43,286 nucleotides of DNA from positions 1 to 43,286 of IMG/VR virus record IMGVR_UViG_3300047564_002857; one strand, 5' to 3'. Both the position numbers and the translations under genes were made by a program. Origin of the DNA: a virus. The notes beneath the pieces were generated by a model. That model ran no database searches. It was given only the letters and a program-made list of their open reading frames with translations, and had not been told where the DNA came from. Positions within the stretch are counted from its first letter, which is position 1, and every line of letters begins with the position of its first letter. Positions 9,782 through 20,001 of the stretch are shown here, piece after piece.

Positions 9782-11596
9782 ATGGCTGCTATTATCTCTG
9801 ATAAGTTTAGAATTTTTAATGCGAAGCAATTCTTAGAATCGCTAACTGAAGGTGCTACCGACACTAGCGCCGAACGATCCAGAATGTATTTCTTCGTGGG
9901 TCGTCCTCAACCTTGGAGAGCATACCTAGAGGTATATTCCAAAGGCACTACGAACTTCACTGTAGGAAATGAAGTTTTTGTTGGTACGTATGGATCTACA
10001 GCATTCCGTGCAACGATTGCCGCAGTTTATGATAGTGCCCTTCTTCTCACCGACGTTTTTGGAGCAAGCGGTATTAATTCAGTTCCTGGCACTGGCAGCA
10101 CTTTGCTAGAAACAGCAGATGGTGGATCCACTACAACAGGAGCAACCGCTAAGACTGGCGTTTATCGTTATGCCACTGAGGAAATTCCACCACTACCTCT
10201 AGATAACCAGAGAGAAAAGATTAATATCTACGACGAGATCATTGCAGCTAAGCGCATTACTGATGCATATGCAAGAACTGTTATTCGTCGTTACAATTGG
10301 GATTTAGTTGCCAATCCCAAGTTTGACATGTGGAAACCAGATTACTCAGCTACTCCTGGCGGCGGTGGTCAAATTGGTAAGCAAAGTGCAACTGGTCAAG
10401 ATTCGATCTCAACATCCAAGTTCTATGTTATGAACTCCAATTATGAGGTATTTAAGTGCCTCTATAACGGAGAAACTCCAGCAACTGGCACAGCAGCAGC
10501 AAATGCTACTGAAGAACCATTAACAACTGGCGGAAACTACGATGCAGCAACTGGTCTTTATACAGAGTCTACTGGAGCTGGTTACATCTGGAAGTATATG
10601 TATACCATTCCAACTGATGATGTTTTGAAGTTCCTTTCCTCGGACTTCATGCCAATTGTTCTTCCATCCAACTTCTCAAGAACAAATGTAGAGGCATTGG
10701 CAACTCCTGGTGCTATTGATGTAGTACTAATTGAAGATGCTGGTGAAGATCTTCCTGCTTCTCAAACTCTATACACATCAATCAAGGGTGATGGAACTGG
10801 TGGCGTGATTGAATTTGCAACAGATGCAAATGGTTCTATTACTTCAGCATCCGTTGTTGCTCGTGGTCAAGACTACACATATGCTACAGTTAGACTAGGA
10901 AACGGCAATCTCTTTAGTAATCAAGGTTTGACTGTTGGAGTAGCTACTCCTGCTGGTGCAACTGGAGCTCTAGAAGTTGTAATGCCTCCTCAAGGTGGTC
11001 ATGGTTCTGATCACGAAACAGAATTAAATGGAAAGCGTGTGATGACAAATATTCGTCTCACTTACGCAGAAGGTTCTGGAGATTTCCCTGTAGACAATGA
11101 TTTCCGCAGAATTGGTATTATCAAGGATCCATATAACTATGGAACTACAACTTTCTCGACATCAGATACTTTATCTGGTCTAAAAGCAGTTAAAGTTACT
11201 GGTGCTACTGCTGACTTCATTCCAGATGAGACAATTTCACAAACGGTAACTGGTGGCACTGCATACGGTACTGTTGTTTCATGGACTCTTGACAGTGGTT
11301 CAACAACTGCTGGTGTTCTTAAGTATATCCAAACAGTTGATGCTCACACGGATAACGGTATTGTGAGAGCATTTGAAAGCAATGGTGCTAATGCTATCTC
11401 TGGTGCTCTATCAGCAGCTGCTGGTAACGTAGCAACTGGATACGCAGGAACACTACTAGGAGCAACTTTTGTTGCTGGTCTAGCAACTCCAGAGATTGAA
11501 AATAACTCTGGCGATGTTATCTACCTAGAGAACCGTCGTCTAATCACTCGTGCTCCTGACCAGATCGAAGATATTAAACTTGTAATTGAATTCTGA
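9782..11596 (+). CDS. gp8: Baseplate wedge subunit gp8
   Basis: In T4, gp8 is a dimeric wedge protein that joins gp6, gp7 and gp10 in the baseplate. The 604-aa product keeps gp8 landmarks from end to end: an N-terminal SDKFR...NAKQF segment, GRPQPW near residue 40 (T4 has GRSEPW), a central YEVFKCLYN and GYIWKYMYTIP (T4 GYVWEYLFEIP), and a C-terminal IYLENRRLITRAPDQIEDI (T4 IYMENRPPI, DQTEEI). T4 gp8 has 334 residues; the extra length sits in beta-rich insertions at about 50-125 and 300-550. These include a GNEVFVGTYGSTAF module and a G-rich ARGQDYTYATVRLG repeat like those in the giant neighbours. The ATG follows a weak GGA ribosome site (GGAAAAAACAA). Unlike its upstream neighbour it uses many CGT arginine codons, which may reflect stronger expression or stronger conservation. 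Confidence 0.93.
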   Translation: MAAIISDKFRIFNAKQFLESLTEGATDTSAERSRMYFFVGRPQPWRAYLEVYSKGTTNFTVGNEVFVGTYGSTAFRATIAAVYDSALLLTDVFGASGINSVPGTGSTLLETADGGSTTTGATAKTGVYRYATEEIPPLPLDNQREKINIYDEIIAAKRITDAYARTVIRRYNWDLVANPKFDMWKPDYSATPGGGGQIGKQSATGQDSISTSKFYVMNSNYEVFKCLYNGETPATGTAAANATEEPLTTGGNYDAATGLYTESTGAGYIWKYMYTIPTDDVLKFLSSDFMPIVLPSNFSRTNVEALATPGAIDVVLIEDAGEDLPASQTLYTSIKGDGTGGVIEFATDANGSITSASVVARGQDYTYATVRLGNGNLFSNQGLTVGVATPAGATGALEVVMPPQGGHGSDHETELNGKRVMTNIRLTYAEGSGDFPVDNDFRRIGIIKDPYNYGTTTFSTSDTLSGLKAVKVTGATADFIPDETISQTVTGGTAYGTVVSWTLDSGSTTAGVLKYIQTVDAHTDNGIVRAFESNGANAISGALSAAAGNVATGYAGTLLGATFVAGLATPEIENNSGDVIYLENRRLITRAPDQIEDIKLVIEF

Positions 11597-11614
11597 TTAA
11601 AATTTCAACCTTAC

Positions 11615-11644
11615 AAATCCTCCCAAATAGGGAGGATTTTTTTT
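11615..11644 (+). terminator. Rho-independent terminator after gp8
   Basis: A perfect 10-bp stem (AAATCCTCCC at 11615-11624 with GGGAGGATTT at 11630-11639) closes a 5-base AAATA loop and runs into eight T residues (11637-11644). It lies 18 bases after the gp8 stop codon and before the next late promoter, so it should end the gp8 transcript. Confidence 0.9.
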
Positions 11645-11651
11645 ATCTCTA

Positions 11652-11658
11652 CTAAATA
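11652..11658 (+). promoter_or_regulatory. Late promoter element CTAAATA for the DUF4815 gene
   Basis: CTAAATA, a one-base variant of the T4 late core TATAAATA and the form that recurs in this window, lies 34 bases before the start at 11693 and immediately after the gp8 terminator. That order, terminator then late element then start, supports a new transcription unit. Confidence 0.65.
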
Positions 11659-11692
11659 TTAGGGACTAGATACTAGTATTTGGCGAAGTACG

Positions 11693-14600
11693 ATGCCTCA
11701 GAAGACTAACCTTAATGTAAATCCTTATTATGAGGACTTTGACGCGAATAAGAATTTTTATAAGATTCTATTCCGTCCAGGTTACTCTATTCAAGGTAGA
11801 GAATTAACTCAAGTTCAATCTATTCTACAGAATCAAATTGAAAGTTTTGGCAAGTATGCTTTCAAACAAGGAGATCTTGTTGTTCCTGGAGAAGTTGGAC
11901 TCAATACAAAATTAGACTATGTGAAGTTGTCTTCTGTATCAGAAGTTGCTGTTAATGAAAATAATAGCATCGTATATAAGAAGTATGATATTTCCCAATT
12001 GCTAGGTCAGCAATTAAGAGGTTTAAGTTCTGGTGTTATTGCAACTATTTTATCTACAAGGAATGCAACTGAAAGTTCCGCTGATACATTATATCTAAAT
12101 TATTTGAATAGTGGTGACTCCAACACAGAAACTAAATTTAGACAGGGAGAAACCCTAGAAGTTATTGATGGAGTTAATACTCCACTTCTTGTTGTTGGAA
12201 CGGACGGAAGTGTTCTCCCAACTAGCATTCGTGTTCAAAATCCAGATACAGGAGAATTCTTCTCTCTAGATAGTCCAGCAATGGGATATGCTTCTGCTAT
12301 TAAAGTAGAAGAAGGGATATATTTCGTAAATGGTTTTTTTGTAAGAAATGATTCAGAATTACTTGTTATCGATCCATACTATGACCGTCCTACAGCGAAA
12401 GTAGGATTCAATATTATAGAAAAAATTGTAACACCAGAAGAAGATGCAAGTCTTTATGACAATTCAATAGGTTCTTCTAACTTTACTTCCCCTGGAGCTC
12501 ATAGACTGAAAATTAGTTTAGAGTTGAAAAAGTTTGCGTTGGATGAAATTACCGATAAGAATTTTATTCAATTAATTACTGTATTCAAAGGGTCTATACA
12601 AAGAAAAGTATCCCCAACTAATTATAATTTACTTGAGCAAACTCTCGCAAGAAGAACATTTGATGAAAGTGGAGATTATGTAGTAGATAATTTCTCAATT
12701 GATGTCAGAGAGTGGGCGCAGAAAAATGGCAATAGAGGTGTATTCTCTTTAGACGAGTTTGGCACTTTTAATGGACTTTCTGAAATAGAAGCAACTAGAA
12801 AAATGGTTGCAACTATTGGCCCAGGAAAAGCATATGTTAGAGGTTTTGAAATTGTTAATAAAGAAACAAAGTATCTAGAAATCAATAAAGCTAGAGAAAG
12901 TCTCTCAAGTGATAATATAACACTAAAAACTAAAGGTCTCCCAACATTTAGTGTAACCAATGTTTATGGAAGTGTTCCTTTAAATAAAGAAGGAGCAGAT
13001 CTTACAGCATATCCTTTTGTATATTTAAATTCTACTTTCAATGATGGATCTGTTGGATTAAACGATACAGAATCTGCTTCTGCTTATCGACAAACTCTGA
13101 ACAGGAGAGGAAAGAATTTTTCTCTGAATGATGGCATCAAAACAATTACAATTCAAATTACTAGTCCAGTTAATCCACTCGGATCTATTACGGATGGAAA
13201 TTTTGAATCATTACTTGGAACAATTTATTATGTTAAATCAAGAGGCGATGGTGGAGCTCCAACTTCTATTGGAACTGTAAAGTCTTTAGCATTTGCTGCT
13301 ATTAATAGACCTCTTATAAATTTTTCGGAAAATGTTAAATTTTTAGAGCTTACTATCTTTGGTCAAAAAGATGAATTAGAAGCGATCTTTAAAGAATATG
13401 ACATGGGTGATTCTGATTTCACCCGAAAGTTATTCGTTAGTCAGTCCGATGCTTTGGCAGATGCAAATGCTCTTGGATTTATTGTAGATTACAGTGAAAC
13501 AATAACTCCAGTAGTTGGCAGAGCAAAACCAAACAACTTCAAACTATTAAAGAGAGGATCTGGTTTTAATTCTGATACAGACATAGTTATTTCCAGGGGA
13601 AGATTGGCAGATGGCACTTCTGCATACAATAGTATTTTTGGTTTGTCATATTTTGATCCCGAGTTCTATACCAAGATTATTCTGGAAAATAAACCCGTAG
13701 AAACAGGATCTTTCACACAAGGAAAATATGTATTTGGTCTTGATAGCGGTGCATATGGAGTAGTAGAGGGTCCAGCAAACGGTGTATATTCAACAAATAA
13801 CATTTTGTTTGTAAAAACTCTATCTGGAAGATTTGTATCTGGAGAGACTTTACGAGATGAATTAGGAAATACTGCAAAGATTGCAACAGATAATACTGTT
13901 GCATATTTCATTGTCCAAAATAGAGGTCTTGGGTATGCAGATGGTGTAAAGTTATTGGTAAATGGAGTTGAGTTTGACCCATCTGTAATAGGAGTATCAC
14001 GTTCCAATGATGGTAGAATTTACAAAGTTGTTATAAACAACAGAGGTGCATTTAGAACAGAATATGCTCAACCACCTGCAGTAACAGTATTAAATCCATC
14101 TGGTGCTGCGGCCCCAGCAGCAGGAGCGGCAGTAGTACCAGTATTGTTCAGAAACACTGTTACAACTTACAACCCACAAAATGTAAAATCTGTTAGTTGC
14201 CAATATGGTTCTGGAAATTCCAATGCTTTTACAGCAGATATTGTTGTTGATGATCAGGAATATGGAGACATTAAATCAGTAACAGAATTTACTTTCTTTG
14301 GAAGTAAAGGATTTAAATTTATTGAATCTACCAGTTTCAATGCAGATGCTACAACATCATTACAGCAAGGAGATGTTATTCAGTTTTCTGATGTTGATAA
14401 TAACTTAGTAAGAGCGACTGTTCAATATGCTACATCCAGAGAGGGAGCTTTTAAAACCAGAGTATATCTTGATACAGCACTACCTGGAGATGTAACAAAC
14501 ACCAGTGTTGTGAGATTACGCCCAAGAGTACAAAATCCTAATTCTGGAACATTAGTTTTCCCAACAGGTAGTAAGCAGATTAAACAAATTGCTGCCAGTT

Positions 14601-17600
14601 CAGAGGATAGTAAAATTAAGTATTTCTTCAGAAGAGACTTTGTTACTACAGCTTCAACATCTGGGGGAACGATTACATTCGCTGCTCAGTTAGAATTTGG
14701 AACTCAAAGATTTGTAGCATTCTCAGAATCAAATTATATCATCACTGTTTTAGATCCTGGAGATGCTCCAAACATCGAAAAGGGTGACATTGTTTATATT
14801 GAGAGAGATAATATTACAATTTCCTCTTCTACAGATACTGCAAGTGGTTTGACTTCTGGTTCAATAAGCCTACAACTACCTTCAGATTATTTTGGAACTA
14901 TTCCAAATAATGGAGAATTTCCTAAATTAAAATTAACAGCAACTCTTGAAGTTACCAGAGCAAAACCAAGACTAAAGACTGCTATTAGAAATAAGAGAAT
15001 TGTTGTTTCTTCTTCTGGGGATAGAGTAGTTCCATTCAGAGGAACTGATTATGATAGCGAAGTTGTAGAAATCCTATCATACTCCGATGCATTTAAACTC
15101 AGATATGTGTATGAGGGAACAAGCGCACAACCACCAGATATCGACACCGCTGGAAATCTTATTACTGGAACAGATGTTACTGATAGATTTACTTTTGATG
15201 ATGGACAAAGAGATACAATCTATGATGTGTCTAGACTAGTTTTAAAACCAGGATTCCCACAAACCTCTGGTCAGTTGGTAATTGCTTTTGATTATTTCGA
15301 ACAATCACAGGGAGACTTCTGTGTTATAGATAGCTATTTACATGAAGCTGGAGTAACTGAAGATGAGATTCCATCTTTTAACTCAGCAGTAAATGGCATA
15401 GTAAATTTAAAAAATGTTATCGATTTTAGACCTAAGGTTGATAGCAATAAAATTATTGCTGGATTCCAAGATGCATCATCCCTATCTCAAGCAAATGGTA
15501 GTTTCTCTGGACCAGGATCAGTAATTGCCAGTTCTCCAGCTTCCGATGACAATCTAGAATTTACAATATCTTTCAGTCAGATTCAATACTTAGATCGTAT
15601 AGATGGAATCTTCTTAACTAAGAAGGGAGATTTTATCGTTAAGGAAGGAAACTCTTCTCTTAACCCATCCAAGCCAGATTTAATTGATGATGCTATTCCA
15701 CTCTTCTATGTTTATATTCCAGCATTTACTCTCAGTAGTAAAGATGTAAGAGTAACTCCAGTTGATAATCGTAGATATACGATGAGAGATATTGGAAAAC
15801 TTGAGAAGCGCATTGAGCGTCTAGAATACTATACATCATTGAGTATTCTAGAGCAGCAAGCTCTAAACATGCAAGTTAAGGACGATATTGGTTTTGATAG
15901 ATTTAAGTCGGGATTCTTTGTTGATAATTTCGAATCACACAGAACTGGCAATTTATCTTCACTGGATTATCAGTGTGCAATAGACACACAACAATCTGTT
16001 CTTCGCCCACAATCAAAAGAGAATTCTTTTGTTCTAAAAGAAGTAAATGTTAGAGAAGATCAACGAGTGGTTTCTGGATACAAAAAATCTGGAGACATCG
16101 TTACTCTTCCATATACTAGCTTAGAACTTCTTGGAAATAGTTTTGCATCCAAAACTTTAAATCCAAATCCTTTCGTTGTCCTTCAATATGTTGGTGATGT
16201 GCAAATTTCACCAAGTATTGATCAATGGTATGACGACAGCGTAGAACCAGTTGTTGTGGATACAAATACAGATCTATATAAAATTTTTATTGCTAAAGAT
16301 AATGTAAAAGAAAGTTTGTCTAGTATTCACAATTCATTTATCGTCAATTGGATTGGAGCGAATACATCATTCACATCGATTAATTCATTAGGAGAAAATG
16401 CCACAGAAAGATCAGTAACTTCTGTTGATATTGCTTCTGTTGCTAGTTCTTCGAACATTAGTCCCCAGAATAATGAAGTTGGTAAAGGAGTTCAAACAAA
16501 GACTGTTAGGGGCAATTCAGTATCAACAGATCTTCAGTTTTTTGCCAGAAGTATTCCAGTTAAATTTGTTATTAGAAGATTAAAACCAAATACAAATATT
16601 TCAGTGTTCTTAGAAGGAAGAAATATCAATCGTTGGGTAAATCCAGATTTGAGATTTACTGGAATTGCTGGTAATTCTCTATCGGCATTTAATGGTTCAG
16701 TGACAACAGATGAAAATGGAAATGCCAGCGGATTGATCTTAGTACCAGCTGGTCTTCCACCAAGAGAAAACGCTGTTTGGACTGGAGATGTTGATACAGT
16801 AGATTATGATAAATCAGGAGAAGAAATTAGAATTACTACTGGAATTACAACTTTCCGATTTACTTCAAGTCCAACCGATGAGGATAAACTTTCTGTTGAT
16901 ACATATGCAGAAGTTAAATATTATGCTACTGGTATTTTACCAGAAAACCCATCTGGAATAGTTTCAACCAAACCAGCATTCTTTAAAGCGAATGAAGGTG
17001 TTCAGTTTGTGGAAAGTAATACAGATAATCCAATAAGACCAAATCCACTAGCGCAAACATTTAAAATTGAAAACTATGAAGGCGGTCTATTTGTAACTGG
17101 TGTTGATCTCTTCTTCAGTAAGAAGAGCTCAAAAATTCCAGTAAAAGTTTATTTGACTAATGTAGATTCCGATAAACCAGGAAAGAATGTTATACCTGGA
17201 ACAGAAAGAACTATGTCTCCATTTACTTTACTCAAGTGCTTCGCAAATGGAAACGTTTCTGTTACTAAAGGAGAGTTTGTAACTGGAACTAGTTCTGCAT
17301 CTAGTGGTCCAATCGAAAAAATTATTGACAAAAATGGAGTTGAGTTGGTTCCATCATCAACTGGAAGATACTCCCTGACTAATGAGCAAGTATATACTCT
17401 AGTTCTCTCAAATCATAATGGACGCTCTTTCAGACCAAATGAAGATCTAGTTATTCCATCAGTAATTGCTACTAATGCATCTAACGGGACTCAACTAAAA
17501 TTAACTATAGCAAAAGATAGTGGAAAAGTTAGTGACATTAGAGTAAAGAATCCAGGTCTAAATTATGACAGTGCTGTTTTAACAATTGAGAGTCCTCAAT

Positions 17601-19786
17601 TGCCTGGAGGAGCTGTAGCAACTGCTCGTGTTGAAATATCAGATGGTAAAATTTATAATGCAGAGGTTTCACTAAATGGTTTTGGATACACAGAAGCACC
17701 TTCTGTCGTTATCAGAGGCATCGGAAATGGCGCTGGAGGGTGCGAGTTAGAGACTTTCATAGCGATTGATACACCAGCAGTTAGAATGGGCGTAGCGGTC
17801 GATAATGAAGGTGTTACAAATTCAACCACACCGACACATTTTGCGTTCGATCATCCAATTTATCTACAGAATGACACAGACTATGCTTTAGCAGTGGAGA
17901 CCGATTCTGTCGATTATGAGTTATGGGCATCAAGACTTGGTGAGATTGATATTTCAACAAGTACAGTAATTACAACACAACCTTCTCTTGGATCTGTTTA
18001 TAGATCTCAGAATGTTGATAATTGGACGGAAGATAATTTTGAAGATCTCAAGTTCAGACTCTTTAGAGCAGAATTCTCGATTGAAAGAAATGCTGAACTT
18101 GTTTTGAAAAATGAAAGTCTTGGTTACGAATTATTGAATAAAAATCCATTTGAAACTAATGCTAGTGCAAATACAAACGCAACATCAAAACTGTTTAGAA
18201 ATAACAATCAGATTGTAAAGGTATATCATAGAGATAATGGTTTTGAAGATTCTGGTAATTCATACGTCTTTTATAGAAGTGCCCAAGAAACTGGCGGAGT
18301 TACAGCAGATGCGTTGAATACAAGATTATTCAAGGTTAGCAATTGTGGAGTTGATAGTTACAACATTACTTCTCCAATTAAAGCATCTGGAAACTCTTTT
18401 GGTGGTGGAGATGAGGTTTATGCAACATACAATAGAAAGTATGAAACTCTTTACCCACAGATTCAATATCTGTCCTTCACTGGAACTAAGATAGAATCTG
18501 TCGTAAAAACCACCAATGTAATTCCCGTTGATTCAAATACCAATAATTATGTTTCATACTCGCAAACTGATTATGAAAGAACTTTCCTCAATGAACCACA
18601 ATATTTCTCAAATCAAAAAATAATTGCTTCTGATATTAATGAGACTTTAAATAACATTGATAGATCTCTAGAATATAAACTAACCCTTTCTTCTAGTATT
18701 TCGTATCTATCACCTGTTATTGATTTGTCAAGTTGCAGCGTAAAAGCTGTTTCAAACAGAATAGAAAATGCTTCTGGAAAAGAAGATAGATTTGGAAGAA
18801 GGGATCAAATTATTACCTTCAATCAAGTGTATCAGTTTAACCTTGCTGGTGCTGGTGTTGAAATTCAGAATGATCAACCAATTAAAGGGGTTGCATCAAA
18901 AGCTGTTGGTGTTATTGCCAAAGTGGAAGGTTCTACAGTCTGGGTTAGATTGAAAACTTCCACGATTTTCCAAATTGGAGAGACAGTAAATCTCGGAAGT
19001 CAGCCAGGATTAACTAGTGTTACTATAGATACAAACCCATCTCAAGTTTTCTTTGAAATTGCTGACGCCGCTACTATCATTGCCAGAAATCCATCAAATA
19101 TTCTCCAAACCTATGACAATATTATTACTGGAAAGTCTGTAATTTGGAATAATAAAACACAACAATTGACACTAAGAATTGACTCACAACCAATCGATAA
19201 TGACTTTACTGGAAGAATTGTTGATAGTGCTACTTTCAATAGAAATGCAGATGTCAATGATCAATTGACTGATATATTCCGTGTTGGTGATATCATCAAA
19301 TATCCAAATCAAGAAGATGAGGATGCCAGACTTCTTGAGATAGGAAATATTGAATATACAAATGGTTTTGATTTTGTTGCTGAAAATACTTCAAAGAATG
19401 GATCAGCAATCGCAAAATATATCACCAAAGAAATTGTGATTACAAATCCTGCTGTTGCTATTGATGTTCATCTGACAGCTAATGCTAAGGACATTTCAAA
19501 TATTGAAGTTTTGTATAAGTATAAGAGAGCATCAAGTCAAGAAAATCTGGATGATGTTGATTGGATTTACTTCAATGGCAATGGACAACCAGATTCTCTA
19601 GAGATTGCAACTCCAGAAAATAGTATTTCTAGTATTGTAGAAAAGCAGTCTTCATATCAGGATTTAACATATAGTGTCTCGGATCTTCCAGAATTTTCGT
19701 CGTTTGCTGTCAAGATTGTATTGAAATCCGTTGATCCAGCATATGTTCCAAAGATCCAGGATATTCGTGCAGTTGCTGGATTCTAA
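11693..19786 (+). CDS. DUF4815 giant baseplate/tail-fibre structural protein
   Basis: The 2697-aa product opens with the DUF4815 signature (NVNPYYEDFDANKNFYKILF, then RPGYSIQGRELTQVQSILQ and GKYAFKQGDLVVPG), which is typical of large virion proteins in T4-like cyanophages and some other phages. Later recognisable parts are a coiled-coil stretch at about 1360-1415 (RRYTMRDIGKLEKRIERLE followed by GFDRFKSGFFVDNFES), a segment near 1800 (GGLFVTGVDLFFSKKSSKIP), the block FAFDHPIYLQNDTDYALAVE near 2050, and YRSQN...FEDLKFRLFRAEF after it. G-x-G-Y repeats occur at about 745, 1955 and 2000. The molecular role is not established for the family. Position between gp8 and the fibre genes suggests the baseplate periphery or fibre attachment zone, where T4 has gp9-gp12. 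A late promoter and a clear ATG support the start; codon use is AT-rich. Confidence 0.9.
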   Translation: MPQKTNLNVNPYYEDFDANKNFYKILFRPGYSIQGRELTQVQSILQNQIESFGKYAFKQGDLVVPGEVGLNTKLDYVKLSSVSEVAVNENNSIVYKKYDISQLLGQQLRGLSSGVIATILSTRNATESSADTLYLNYLNSGDSNTETKFRQGETLEVIDGVNTPLLVVGTDGSVLPTSIRVQNPDTGEFFSLDSPAMGYASAIKVEEGIYFVNGFFVRNDSELLVIDPYYDRPTAKVGFNIIEKIVTPEEDASLYDNSIGSSNFTSPGAHRLKISLELKKFALDEITDKNFIQLITVFKGSIQRKVSPTNYNLLEQTLARRTFDESGDYVVDNFSIDVREWAQKNGNRGVFSLDEFGTFNGLSEIEATRKMVATIGPGKAYVRGFEIVNKETKYLEINKARESLSSDNITLKTKGLPTFSVTNVYGSVPLNKEGADLTAYPFVYLNSTFNDGSVGLNDTESASAYRQTLNRRGKNFSLNDGIKTITIQITSPVNPLGSITDGNFESLLGTIYYVKSRGDGGAPTSIGTVKSLAFAAINRPLINFSENVKFLELTIFGQKDELEAIFKEYDMGDSDFTRKLFVSQSDALADANALGFIVDYSETITPVVGRAKPNNFKLLKRGSGFNSDTDIVISRGRLADGTSAYNSIFGLSYFDPEFYTKIILENKPVETGSFTQGKYVFGLDSGAYGVVEGPANGVYSTNNILFVKTLSGRFVSGETLRDELGNTAKIATDNTVAYFIVQNRGLGYADGVKLLVNGVEFDPSVIGVSRSNDGRIYKVVINNRGAFRTEYAQPPAVTVLNPSGAAAPAAGAAVVPVLFRNTVTTYNPQNVKSVSCQYGSGNSNAFTADIVVDDQEYGDIKSVTEFTFFGSKGFKFIESTSFNADATTSLQQGDVIQFSDVDNNLVRATVQYATSREGAFKTRVYLDTALPGDVTNTSVVRLRPRVQNPNSGTLVFPTGSKQIKQIAASSEDSKIKYFFRRDFVTTASTSGGTITFAAQLEFGTQRFVAFSESNYIITVLDPGDAPNIEKGDIVYIERDNITISSSTDTASGLTSGSISLQLPSDYFGTIPNNGEFPKLKLTATLEVTRAKPRLKTAIRNKRIVVSSSGDRVVPFRGTDYDSEVVEILSYSDAFKLRYVYEGTSAQPPDIDTAGNLITGTDVTDRFTFDDGQRDTIYDVSRLVLKPGFPQTSGQLVIAFDYFEQSQGDFCVIDSYLHEAGVTEDEIPSFNSAVNGIVNLKNVIDFRPKVDSNKIIAGFQDASSLSQANGSFSGPGSVIASSPASDDNLEFTISFSQIQYLDRIDGIFLTKKGDFIVKEGNSSLNPSKPDLIDDAIPLFYVYIPAFTLSSKDVRVTPVDNRRYTMRDIGKLEKRIERLEYYTSLSILEQQALNMQVKDDIGFDRFKSGFFVDNFESHRTGNLSSLDYQCAIDTQQSVLRPQSKENSFVLKEVNVREDQRVVSGYKKSGDIVTLPYTSLELLGNSFASKTLNPNPFVVLQYVGDVQISPSIDQWYDDSVEPVVVDTNTDLYKIFIAKDNVKESLSSIHNSFIVNWIGANTSFTSINSLGENATERSVTSVDIASVASSSNISPQNNEVGKGVQTKTVRGNSVSTDLQFFARSIPVKFVIRRLKPNTNISVFLEGRNINRWVNPDLRFTGIAGNSLSAFNGSVTTDENGNASGLILVPAGLPPRENAVWTGDVDTVDYDKSGEEIRITTGITTFRFTSSPTDEDKLSVDTYAEVKYYATGILPENPSGIVSTKPAFFKANEGVQFVESNTDNPIRPNPLAQTFKIENYEGGLFVTGVDLFFSKKSSKIPVKVYLTNVDSDKPGKNVIPGTERTMSPFTLLKCFANGNVSVTKGEFVTGTSSASSGPIEKIIDKNGVELVPSSTGRYSLTNEQVYTLVLSNHNGRSFRPNEDLVIPSVIATNASNGTQLKLTIAKDSGKVSDIRVKNPGLNYDSAVLTIESPQLPGGAVATARVEISDGKIYNAEVSLNGFGYTEAPSVVIRGIGNGAGGCELETFIAIDTPAVRMGVAVDNEGVTNSTTPTHFAFDHPIYLQNDTDYALAVETDSVDYELWASRLGEIDISTSTVITTQPSLGSVYRSQNVDNWTEDNFEDLKFRLFRAEFSIERNAELVLKNESLGYELLNKNPFETNASANTNATSKLFRNNNQIVKVYHRDNGFEDSGNSYVFYRSAQETGGVTADALNTRLFKVSNCGVDSYNITSPIKASGNSFGGGDEVYATYNRKYETLYPQIQYLSFTGTKIESVVKTTNVIPVDSNTNNYVSYSQTDYERTFLNEPQYFSNQKIIASDINETLNNIDRSLEYKLTLSSSISYLSPVIDLSSCSVKAVSNRIENASGKEDRFGRRDQIITFNQVYQFNLAGAGVEIQNDQPIKGVASKAVGVIAKVEGSTVWVRLKTSTIFQIGETVNLGSQPGLTSVTIDTNPSQVFFEIADAATIIARNPSNILQTYDNIITGKSVIWNNKTQQLTLRIDSQPIDNDFTGRIVDSATFNRNADVNDQLTDIFRVGDIIKYPNQEDEDARLLEIGNIEYTNGFDFVAENTSKNGSAIAKYITKEIVITNPAVAIDVHLTANAKDISNIEVLYKYKRASSQENLDDVDWIYFNGNGQPDSLEIATPENSISSIVEKQSSYQDLTYSVSDLPEFSSFAVKIVLKSVDPAYVPKIQDIRAVAGF

Positions 19787-19794
19787 TTCCGCGT

Positions 19795-20001
19795 ATGTCT
19801 TACATTAAAGTTAAAGGTCACGATGGTCTTGTAAGAGATCAAAACACAGGTGCCATCTTGAATCACGACGATTCTGCTATAGAAGCTAGACGAAAACAAA
19901 AGCATCTCAATTCCGCGCTTGACGACATAAATATGTTGAAGAATGAAGTTTCTGAGATCAAATCCTTACTTCGAGAGTTAATCAAAAATGCCAGCAATTA
20001 A
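19795..20001 (+). CDS. Small conserved phage protein with C-terminal coiled coil
   Basis: This 68-aa protein begins MSYIKVKGHDGLVRDQNTGA and ends in a heptad-like helix (LDDINMLKNEVSEIKSLLRE). A short KVKGHDxLVRDxxTGAIxN opening is familiar from small hypothetical proteins of T4-like cyanophages; that is recalled knowledge, not a search result. It starts 8 bases after the DUF4815 stop codon, and its end overlaps the next start by 14 bases, so the three genes are likely translated together. No enzyme motif is present. A role as a small virion or assembly factor is possible but not shown. Confidence 0.75.
   Translation: MSYIKVKGHDGLVRDQNTGAILNHDDSAIEARRKQKHLNSALDDINMLKNEVSEIKSLLRELIKNASN
19926..19933 (+). 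promoter_or_regulatory. Possible internal late promoter (CATAAATA)
   Basis: CATAAATA lies inside the 68-aa gene, 54 bases before the start of the 1398-aa gene. The sequence matches the late element in seven of eight bases, but an AT-rich genome will contain chance copies, so confidence is low. Confidence 0.35.
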